NCBI GenBank assembly: GCA_003133505.1
Contig: PKXT01000322.1
Coordinates: 5,021-10,900, forward strand
From: Acidobacteriota bacterium
GTDB lineage: Bacteria; Acidobacteriota; Terriglobia; Acidiferrales; UBA7541
Length of the DNA stretch: 5,880 bases
Reading direction: 5' to 3'
Position 1 is the stretch's first letter. Each line of letters starts with the position of its first letter. A program made the translations under genes and the position numbers. Of the stretch, positions 1 through 5,880 are shown in pieces. The notes beneath the pieces are model-generated. The model was not told where the DNA came from. It saw only the letters and a list, made by a program, of their open reading frames with translations, and made no database searches.

Positions 1-150
1 TCCAGCGTGCAATGGGTGCAAACCTTCCATCAAATGGAGCGCTTTGGGACAAAACTCACTCCGCGCCAGCGCGCCATTGTCTTAAATTATCTTTCGAAGA
101 GCGTTTCTGCATCTCCGCAGCCTCCCGCATCATCCATTGAAGGTCGCTGA
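1..150 (+). CDS. C-terminal fragment of a probable c-type cytochrome (5' end outside window)
   Basis: Reading from base 1 gives an open frame of 49 codons ending at TGA 148-150. The visible part has the pattern W-x3-F-x2-M-x3-G-x2-LT-x2-Q-x6-YL (from W5 to L40), which resembles the last helix of small cytochrome c domains, where a Trp and a 'YGxxLTxxE...YL' segment close the haem fold. The haem-binding CxxCH would lie upstream and is not visible, so the family call is inference from a short pattern. The last ten or so residues are Pro/Ser/Ala-rich and look like a disordered tail. The gene is co-directional with the pump operon and ends 63 bp before it, so read-through is possible, but nothing shows a functional link. 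The other two forward frames give less protein-like sequence. Confidence 0.45.
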   Translation, partial: SSVQWVQTFHQMERFGTKLTPRQRAIVLNYLSKSVSASPQPPASSIEGR

Positions 151-213
151 AACAGGGTCTACAAGCTGACTGAAACCTTCCCTATCGTTTCCGCGTCTTA
201 ATTAAACTCAATC
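151..213 (+). promoter_or_regulatory. Short intergenic leader before the efflux operon
   Basis: This 63-bp gap is the only non-coding space ahead of the pump genes, so any dedicated promoter must lie here or inside the upstream gene. It contains the AT-only palindrome TTAATTAA at 198-205, the only strongly AT-rich spot, whose core could serve as a -10 element. I find no good -35 box 16-18 bp upstream of it. No purine-rich Shine-Dalgarno precedes the ATG at 214. No inverted repeat followed by a T-run is visible, so I see no terminator for the upstream gene. The promoter call is tentative. Confidence 0.25.
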
Positions 214-3200
214 ATGTGGATAGTCAGACTTGCCTTACGCCGGCCGTACACGTTTGTCGTCGTAGCCATTCTCCTGCTGATCCTTGGGCCGGTTTTCATT
301 TTTCGCACCCCCACGGACATTTTCCCCAACATTAACATTCCTGTTGTTAGCGTCCTCTGGAACTACACGGGTCTGGACCCGGAGCAGATGTCGGGGCGAA
401 TTGTATACGGCTACGAACGGTCGCTAACCACGACTGTTAATGACATCGAACATATCGAATCGCAGTCCCTCAACGGCATTGGCGTAGTGAAGATATTTTT
501 TCAGCCCAATGTGCAGATTGGTAATGCGGTTGCGCAGGTTACGGCAATTTCGCAGACAGTCATCCGTGGCCTGCCTCCTGGAACGTTGCCGCCCCTGGTC
601 ATACAATACAACGCCTCCAGCGTGCCGATTTTGCAACTCGGCCTTTCCGGGCAGGGGCTTTCCGAACAGCAGCTTGGCGACCTTGGCATTAACTTTCTGC
701 GGACCCAACTGGTGACCGTGCCGGGCGTTGCCATTCCCTATCCCTATGGTGGCAAGCAGCGCGAGGTGCAAGTGGATCTCAACACCACGGCGCTGCAATC
801 CAAGGGGCTCTCTCCCACGGATGTGGTGAACGCAATCGCCGCCCAGAATCTGATTATTCCCGCGGGCACCGCCAAGATCGGAACCTACGAATACGAAGTG
901 GAATTGAACGCCGCGCCGAAGCAAATCCTGGAATTGAACGATCTGCCGATTAAGACCGTCAATGGCTCGACGATTTACATTCGTGATGTTGCCAATGTGC
1001 GGGACGGGTATCCTCCGCAAACGAATATCGTGCGTGTAAACGGGCAGCGGGCCAGCCTCATGACCATCCTGAAGTCCGGAAACGTTTCGACTCTCGACAT
1101 CATTTCCAACATCAAGAAAAAATTGCCCCAGATACTGACAACCCTGCCCCCCCAATTTCAAATTCGCCAGTTTTCCGACCAATCCATATTTGTGCGTGCC
1201 TCCATCGACGGCGTGGTCAGGGAAGCCATGATCGCGGCATGCCTGACGGCATTGATGATTCTGGTTTTTCTGGGAAGCTGGCGCAGCACACTGATTATTG
1301 CCGTTTCCATCCCGCTGTCCATCCTCACCTCAATCATTGTCATGAGCGCGCTCGGCGAAACCATCAATATTATGACCTTGGGGGGGTTGGCGCTCGCTGT
1401 GGGAATTCTGGTTGACGATGCCACAGTTGAAATCGAAAACATTAACCGGCAACTTAGCCAAGGCAAGGAAATCTTGCAGGCCATTCTGGATGGTGCGCAG
1501 CAGATTGCCGTTCCCGCATTTGTTTCCACGCTGGCCATCTGCATCGTCTTCGTGCCGATGTTTTTCCTCGCCGGCGTGGTCCGCTATCTCTTTGTGCCGC
1601 TGGCCGAAGCGGTGGTTTTTGCCATGATGGCGTCCTATCTGTTGTCGCGAACTCTGGTGCCGACGATGGCCCGTTATTTGCTGAAGGCGCAAACGGAAGA
1701 AGAGGCTCGCGCCGAATCGGAAAAATCGCACAATCCTTTTACGCGGATGCAAATCAAGTTTGAAAAAGGGTTTGAACGGTTTCGGGATGGCTATCATCGT
1801 TTGCTTGAGTCCTGTATTCGCCACCGCAAGATTTTTGTGTTGGGCTTTTTTGCCGCTTGCGGTCTTTCGTTTCTCCTTTTGCCCTGGCTGGGGCAGGATT
1901 TTTTCCCCTCCGTGGATAGCGGAGAATTCAAGCTGCACATGCGCGCACCCACGGGCACTCGCATTGAAGATACCGCCGCCATCTGCGATCTCGTCGAACA
2001 GGACATCCGCCGGCATATTCCACCCGCGGAACTCGATACGATTATTGATAATATCGGGCTGCCTTACAGCAGCATCAATCTTTCCTACAGCAATTCCGCA
2101 CCCACCGGACCAGCGGATGCCGATATCCAAGTGGCCCTAAAGGGAAATCATCACCACACCGCGAAATATGTCCACGATTTGCGGCCTGTGCTGGCTCGCG
2201 ATTTTCCCGGGATTACTTTTTTCGACCTTCCCGTGGACATAGTGAGCCAAATCCTGAATTTTGGATTGCCCGCGCCGATTGATATTCAAATTGTCGGCAA
2301 CAATTTAGTTGGCGACAGAATGTTCGCCAGCCAGCTATTGAATCGGCTGAAATTTATTCCCGGAACGGTAGATTTGAGAATTCAGCAGCAATTTAATTAC
2401 CCGAAGTTTCACATTGCCGTGGACCGCACTAAGGCTAGTCAGATCGGATACACACAATCAAATATAGCGAACAACCTTCTGGTCTCTCTCAGCGGAAGCT
2501 TTCAGACCTCGCCGACGTTTTGGTTGGATCCCCAAACGGCTGTGAGCTATCAGATTGCTACGCAGACCCCTCAATACCAAATTCAGTCTCTTCAGGATAT
2601 CGAAAATATTCCTCTAGCTGGAGCCAACGCTTCCACGCCACCATCCATCCTGGCCAATGTCGCGGACATCAGCCGTGGCGCGGAAATGGCCGTAGTTTCG
2701 CATTATGACGTGCAGCCGGTTATTGATATTTTCGGTTCCGTTCAGGGGCGCGATCTTGGCGGTGTGGCCCGGGAAATTGATCCCATACTGAACCAGAGCA
2801 AGAGCAGCTTGCCCCGTGGATCGCATATCACCGTTCGCGGCCAGATTCAGACGATGCGCGCCTCGTTTTCCGGGCTTCTGGGCGGCCTTTTCTTTTCCAT
2901 CGTTCTCGTCTACCTGCTGATCGTGGTTAATTTTCAATCCTGGCTTGATCCGTTCATCATTCTGATGGCCTTGCCCGCGGCTTTGGCGGGGATTGTCTGG
3001 TTTCTTTTTGTGACGGGAACGACGGTCAGCGTGCCGGCCCTGACGGGAACGATCATGTGCATGGGCGTGGCCACGGCCAATAGCATTCTGGTGGTCAGTT
3101 TTGCCAAGGAAAAAATGGGGGAGGGGATGGACGCGGCAGCGGCGGCTCTATCTTCGGGCTTTACGCGCTTTCGTCCCGTCTTGATGACCGCTCTGGCAAT

Positions 3201-3399
3201 GATTATTGGCATGCTCCCCATGTCGCTCGGTCTCGGTGAGGGCGGCGAACAGAATGCGCCACTGGGCCGGGCGGTAATCGGCGGCCTCTTATTCGCCACC
3301 GCAGCCACGCTATTTTTCGTTCCTGTTTTCTTCAGTGTGGTGCATGGCAGTAAAGCGAAGAAGGAGCCCGTTCCAGTCGATCCGCAGTTGGGGAATTGA
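214..3399 (+). CDS. RND efflux pump inner-membrane permease (HAE-like, AcrB/MdtB superfamily)
   Basis: This is a full-length permease of 1061 residues (AcrB has 1049). It is a proton-driven antiporter subunit, presumably a trimer, exporting small molecules through the adaptor and channel encoded downstream. Layout: TM1 at 11-30, first periplasmic porter loop about 31-333, TM2-TM6 about 334-484, charged cytoplasmic linker 490-525, TM7 about 538-557, second periplasmic loop about 558-883, TM8-TM12 about 884-1041, short charged tail. TM4 carries the paired aspartates D401-D402 (AcrB D407/D408), which marks it as HAE-like rather than a CusA-type metal pump. R985 and T992 match AcrB R971 and T978. 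The TM10 lysine position is A955 (VATANSILVV), a clear departure from AcrB, and E406 adds a carboxylate one turn after the Asp pair. The AcrB phenylalanine pocket is not conserved. Three consecutive His (646-648) sit in the second loop. The start is fixed by an in-frame TAA at 199-201, and the N-terminus MWIVRLALRRPYTF is typical of the group. The substrate cannot be read from sequence. Confidence 0.96.
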   Translation: MWIVRLALRRPYTFVVVAILLLILGPVFIFRTPTDIFPNINIPVVSVLWNYTGLDPEQMSGRIVYGYERSLTTTVNDIEHIESQSLNGIGVVKIFFQPNVQIGNAVAQVTAISQTVIRGLPPGTLPPLVIQYNASSVPILQLGLSGQGLSEQQLGDLGINFLRTQLVTVPGVAIPYPYGGKQREVQVDLNTTALQSKGLSPTDVVNAIAAQNLIIPAGTAKIGTYEYEVELNAAPKQILELNDLPIKTVNGSTIYIRDVANVRDGYPPQTNIVRVNGQRASLMTILKSGNVSTLDIISNIKKKLPQILTTLPPQFQIRQFSDQSIFVRASIDGVVREAMIAACLTALMILVFLGSWRSTLIIAVSIPLSILTSIIVMSALGETINIMTLGGLALAVGILVDDATVEIENINRQLSQGKEILQAILDGAQQIAVPAFVSTLAICIVFVPMFFLAGVVRYLFVPLAEAVVFAMMASYLLSRTLVPTMARYLLKAQTEEEARAESEKSHNPFTRMQIKFEKGFERFRDGYHRLLESCIRHRKIFVLGFFAACGLSFLLLPWLGQDFFPSVDSGEFKLHMRAPTGTRIEDTAAICDLVEQDIRRHIPPAELDTIIDNIGLPYSSINLSYSNSAPTGPADADIQVALKGNHHHTAKYVHDLRPVLARDFPGITFFDLPVDIVSQILNFGLPAPIDIQIVGNNLVGDRMFASQLLNRLKFIPGTVDLRIQQQFNYPKFHIAVDRTKASQIGYTQSNIANNLLVSLSGSFQTSPTFWLDPQTAVSYQIATQTPQYQIQSLQDIENIPLAGANASTPPSILANVADISRGAEMAVVSHYDVQPVIDIFGSVQGRDLGGVAREIDPILNQSKSSLPRGSHITVRGQIQTMRASFSGLLGGLFFSIVLVYLLIVVNFQSWLDPFIILMALPAALAGIVWFLFVTGTTVSVPALTGTIMCMGVATANSILVVSFAKEKMGEGMDAAAAALSSGFTRFRPVLMTALAMIIGMLPMSLGLGEGGEQNAPLGRAVIGGLLFATAATLFFVPVFFSVVHGSKAKKEPVPVDPQLGN

Positions 3400-3422
3400 T
3401 AACAGAATGCAAGGGCCAAGTT

Positions 3423-3427
3423 GGGAG
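3423..3427 (+). promoter_or_regulatory. Ribosome binding site that decides the adaptor start
   Basis: GGGAG lies 8 nt before the ATG at 3436-3438, a good Shine-Dalgarno distance. An in-frame TTG at 3421 would add five residues and has its own weaker purine run (AAGGG at 3411-3415, 5 nt away). The ATG with the closer consensus match is preferred. The added residues would not change any domain. Confidence 0.6.
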
Positions 3428-3435
3428 AAGACCTA

Positions 3436-4641
3436 ATGCCACAGCACGAAGTACCTGAAAAAAATGGGCTGAGAGAAGAAAGGCCGAACCCGGAAGGTTC
3501 AAGACATGGCCTGCTGATTGCGGTCTTGATTCTGATTATTGTGGCCGGCGTAGTGGTGGCAGGGATCGTTCCGCGGGTAAGGGCCAAGACGGCGCTGAGA
3601 ACAGAGACCTACAACCTGGCTGTTCCTACAGTTAGCGTAATCCACTTGAAACGGGGCGCGCCCCAACAGGAGCTACTTCTTCCCGGTAACATGCAGCCTT
3701 TCGTTGATTCCCCGATCTACGCCCGAACCAACGGTTACTTAAAGAAGTGGTATCACGATATCGGCTCGCATGTAAAAGCCGGCGATCTTCTTCTGGAAAT
3801 CGATTCGCCGGAGGTGGACCAGCAGCTTGATCAGGCTCGTGCCGACTTGACAACCTTACAAGCCAATATGCAACTGGCCCAAGTGACCGCCAAACGATAC
3901 GAGGATCTTCAGAGCACTGACTCGGTTTCCACGCAGGACGTGGACAATGCCACCAGCGATTACGCGGCCAAAAAAGCCATGGTAGTATCCGCGCAGCACA
4001 ACGTGTTGCGCCTCCAACAACTGCAATCTTTTGAGAAAGTTTACGCGCCATTCGATGGGGTCATCACGGCACGCAATACCGACGTGGGAGCTTTGATCAA
4101 TTCCGGTAATGGCGGGACGGCCCAGGAGCTTTTCCACATCGCCGCCGTCGAAAAGCTGCGCGTTTTCATTAACGTGCCGCAGCAGTATTCCAATATTGCC
4201 AAGCCCGGCATTATTGCTGATTTGACTCTAGCGGAATTTCCAAGTCGTCGCTTCAAAGGCAAATTGGTGCGCACCGCAAACTCAATCGACCTGGCGTCGC
4301 GCACGTTGCTCGTTGAAGTGGACGTTGACAATCCATCAGGCGTACTCCTTCCAGGCGCCTTCACGGAGGTACACCTGAAGCTTCCGGAAGATACTCCATC
4401 TTATATTTTGCCGGTTACCGCGTTGATTTTTCAGGCTGACGGCACTCAAGTAGCGGAAGTTGATGGCGACAATCATGCGGCGCTTAAATCCATAGTGCTC
4501 GGTCGCGATTATGGCAAAGAGGTTGAGGTCGTTTCGGGGCTCAATGGCGAAGAAAACATTATTGATAACCCTCCCGATTCGCTTATCTCTGGTGAACAGG
4601 TTCAGCTTGCCGCACCGGCAAAAGCAGAGAGCCGTCAGTGA
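3436..4641 (+). CDS. RND efflux periplasmic adaptor subunit (membrane fusion protein)
   Basis: A 401-residue adaptor linking the permease to the outer-membrane channel. It begins with a charged cytoplasmic segment (1-24) and one hydrophobic helix (25-45). There is no lipobox Cys, so it is probably held by an uncleaved transmembrane anchor rather than lipidated like AcrA. Two halves of a biotinyl-lipoyl-like domain follow (about 92-125 with NGYLKKW and VKAGDLLLEIDSPEV; about 202-221 with YAPFDGVITAR). They flank a coiled alpha-hairpin at about 126-197. Its tip holds R154-x3-L158-x6-S165, the conserved motif used by AcrA/MacA-type adaptors to engage TolC-like channels. The beta-barrel domain spans about 240-316 (LLPGAF at 304-309) and the membrane-proximal domain about 320-390, ending with the DNPPDSLISGEQV stretch. 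It starts 36 bp after the permease stop, and its TGA overlaps the GTG start of the next gene, placing it in the same operon. The upstream TTG at 3421 is an alternative start. Confidence 0.94.
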   Translation: MPQHEVPEKNGLREERPNPEGSRHGLLIAVLILIIVAGVVVAGIVPRVRAKTALRTETYNLAVPTVSVIHLKRGAPQQELLLPGNMQPFVDSPIYARTNGYLKKWYHDIGSHVKAGDLLLEIDSPEVDQQLDQARADLTTLQANMQLAQVTAKRYEDLQSTDSVSTQDVDNATSDYAAKKAMVVSAQHNVLRLQQLQSFEKVYAPFDGVITARNTDVGALINSGNGGTAQELFHIAAVEKLRVFINVPQQYSNIAKPGIIADLTLAEFPSRRFKGKLVRTANSIDLASRTLLVEVDVDNPSGVLLPGAFTEVHLKLPEDTPSYILPVTALIFQADGTQVAEVDGDNHAALKSIVLGRDYGKEVEVVSGLNGEENIIDNPPDSLISGEQVQLAAPAKAESRQ

Positions 4642-5880
4642 TTCGGAATCCCCTTAAAACGCCGCCGGCAAACATACCGCGCTCTCGGCGTTCGGGGGCG
4701 ATTGTATTCGTCCTCAGCGCCGTGTACCTCTCCGGCTGTGCGGTTGGCCCCAATTACGTCCGGCCTCCCGTTGCAACTCCGCCATCGTACAAGGAAACAG
4801 GCAGTTGGAAGCCGGCGGCGCCACGTGATGCGATTACCAAAGGGACCTGGTGGGAAATCTATCAGGATCCGGAATTGAATACGCTCGAGAGCCAGATCAA
4901 TGTTTCAAACCAGGACCTGAAGGTGGCCCAGGACAAGTTTCTCCAGGCGCGGGCGGCTGTGCGGATTTCCCGGTCGGCTCTTTTCCCGACCGTTACGGGC
5001 GGCTTGACGGCAACGCCTGACCAGCTTTCCTCCAATCGTCCGCTGTCTTTCGTGCCTTACCGAAATGTTTATTACACGGATACGATTCTTTCCGTGGATG
5101 CCTCATACGAGCCGGACGTTTGGGGTCGCGTACGGCGCACCGTGGAAGCCAGCCGCTCCGAAGCACAGGCCACTGCTGCCGACCTGGCGAATGTTAGCCT
5201 AAGCCTGCATGCCGAATTGGCCCTCGATTACTTCCAACTGCGCGGCCTTGACGCCGGCGAGAAGCTTCTCAATTCAACCGTTGTCGCTTATCAGAAAGCC
5301 TTGGACCTGACACGGAGCCGCCACACCGGCGGTGTTGTTTCCGGGCTGGACGTGGCCCAGGCCCAGGCTCAACTGGAAACCACGCGGGCCCAGGCGCAGG
5401 ACGTTGAAGTGCAGCGCGCTGACTTTGAGCACGCCATCGCCGTCCTCATAGGCAAGCCCGCATCCCAATTCAGCTTGCCCGATTCGCCTCTCACTGCGCC
5501 TTATCCGGCGATTCCCCCGGGTCTGCCTTCCGACCTTCTCGAACGTAGGCCTGATGTTTCCGCTGCTGAGAGGCGCATGCAGGAAGCGAACGCCAACATT
5601 GGCGTGGCCCGCGCTGCTTATTTCCCCTTAATAACCCTTACCCCTACCGTCGGAGTGGAAAGCATCAGCCTTACCACGCTGTTTCAGGGGCCCAGTGTAT
5701 TTTGGTCGCTTGGGGCCGCTGCCACCGAAACGCTTTTTGACGGTGGTAACCGCCGCGGAGTCTCGGAACAGGCGCGAGCCGCATACGACGAGTCTATTGC
5801 GAACTATCGCCAGACCGTGCTCAGCGCTTTTCAGGCCGTGGAGGATAATCTCGCCGCTCTGCGCATCCTCAACCAGGAAT
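4638..5880 (+). CDS. Efflux outer-membrane factor lipoprotein, NodT/OprM family (3' end outside window)
   Basis: An open frame continues from GTG 4638 to the window edge, giving 414 residues. Family members are usually about 460-500, so roughly 50-90 C-terminal residues are missing. The product should be the trimeric outer-membrane exit channel. A basic n-region (RSRRSG) and hydrophobic stretch (AIVFVLSAVYL) lead to the lipobox L-S-G-C with lipidated Cys34. Ala at +2 fits outer-membrane sorting. The CAVGPNYVRP start of the mature protein is a NodT-family hallmark. Further family motifs are WW at 71-72, ALFPTVTG near 114-121 and its second-repeat counterpart AYFPLITL at 327-334, YEPDVWGRVRR from 157, GLDVAQAQAQL around D238, LPSDLLERRPDV from 296, and FDGGNRRG at 367-374. 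These mark the two internally homologous OEP repeats. GTG is chosen because it is the in-frame start ahead of the signal peptide and overlaps the adaptor stop (GTGA, 4638-4641), suggesting translational coupling. No strong Shine-Dalgarno is visible. Confidence 0.93.
   Translation, partial: MIRNPLKTPPANIPRSRRSGAIVFVLSAVYLSGCAVGPNYVRPPVATPPSYKETGSWKPAAPRDAITKGTWWEIYQDPELNTLESQINVSNQDLKVAQDKFLQARAAVRISRSALFPTVTGGLTATPDQLSSNRPLSFVPYRNVYYTDTILSVDASYEPDVWGRVRRTVEASRSEAQATAADLANVSLSLHAELALDYFQLRGLDAGEKLLNSTVVAYQKALDLTRSRHTGGVVSGLDVAQAQAQLETTRAQAQDVEVQRADFEHAIAVLIGKPASQFSLPDSPLTAPYPAIPPGLPSDLLERRPDVSAAERRMQEANANIGVARAAYFPLITLTPTVGVESISLTTLFQGPSVFWSLGAAATETLFDGGNRRGVSEQARAAYDESIANYRQTVLSAFQAVEDNLAALRILNQE

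Noticed and set aside
424..1182. Long minus-strand open frame (252 codons) inside the permease gene
   Set aside because: It lies wholly opposite a well-supported gene, has no recognisable domain, and its product is rich in Arg/Gly/His as expected from the reverse complement of coding sequence.
1330..2130. Minus-strand open frame of 266 codons opposite TM3-TM7 of the permease
   Set aside because: Fully covered by the permease on the other strand. The translation is low in complexity and rich in His/Lys/Arg/Gln, with no family resemblance, so it is a shadow frame.
3011..3052. 12-bp direct repeat TGACGGGAACGA at 3011-3022 and 3041-3052
   Set aside because: Both copies are in frame and encode the similar V/L-T-G-T segments in the TM9-TM10 region. 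Two short copies inside a conserved gene look like chance or local codon reuse, not a functional repeat.
214..3399. Heavy-metal (CusA/CzcA-type) efflux permease, prompted by three consecutive His at residues 646-648
   Set aside because: TM4 has the HAE-type Asp-Asp pair, and TM10 lacks the Glu-containing motif of metal pumps. A three-His run in a loop alone is not a metal-transport signature.
2934..3587. Minus-strand open frame of 217 codons across the permease-adaptor junction
   Set aside because: It spans the antisense of two real genes and the ribosome site between them. The product is a Pro/Thr/Ala-rich chain without motifs and has no supporting start context.
4680..4739. Twin-arginine (Tat) export signal in the channel protein (SRRSG before the hydrophobic stretch)
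   Set aside because: The residues after RR are Ser-Gly-Ala, not the hydrophobic pair expected of a Tat motif, and NodT-type channels are Sec-exported lipoproteins. A Sec/Lsp signal explains it better.

Overview
The window carries a tripartite RND-type efflux operon of a Gram-negative (diderm) bacterium, read entirely on the + strand. Order: the tail of an upstream gene (1-150, probably a c-type cytochrome), a 63-bp gap, an inner-membrane RND permease (214-3399), a periplasmic adaptor / membrane fusion protein (3436-4641), and a NodT-type outer-membrane factor lipoprotein (from 4638, running off the right edge at 5880). Nothing convincing is encoded on the minus strand, and I see no tRNA, rRNA, CRISPR array, insertion sequence or attachment site.

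The three genes supply the three layers of one envelope-spanning pump. The permease uses the proton gradient to move substrate out of the periplasm or inner leaflet. The adaptor is anchored in the inner membrane by one helix and bridges to the outer-membrane channel through an alpha-hairpin with the conserved R-x3-L-x6-S tip motif. The lipoprotein forms the exit duct. Spacing is tight: 36 bp between permease and adaptor, and a 4-base GTGA overlap between adaptor and outer-membrane factor. This argues for one transcript and coupled translation. The order (permease, adaptor, channel) differs from the adaptor-first layout of acrAB or mexAB-oprM.

The permease is HAE-like, with the paired aspartates of TM4, but it differs from AcrB in two ways. 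The TM10 lysine of the proton relay is an alanine, and the phenylalanine-rich drug-binding pocket appears to be missing. The motifs resemble a large, poorly characterised RND clade that I recall from Acidobacteriota, Verrucomicrobiota and Proteobacteria, so this is likely a known but under-studied subtype rather than a new system.

The organism cannot be fixed from this window. Moderate GC, a missing Shine-Dalgarno at the first gene and the general protein style would suit an Acidobacteriota or Verrucomicrobiota genome, but this is only a low-confidence impression.
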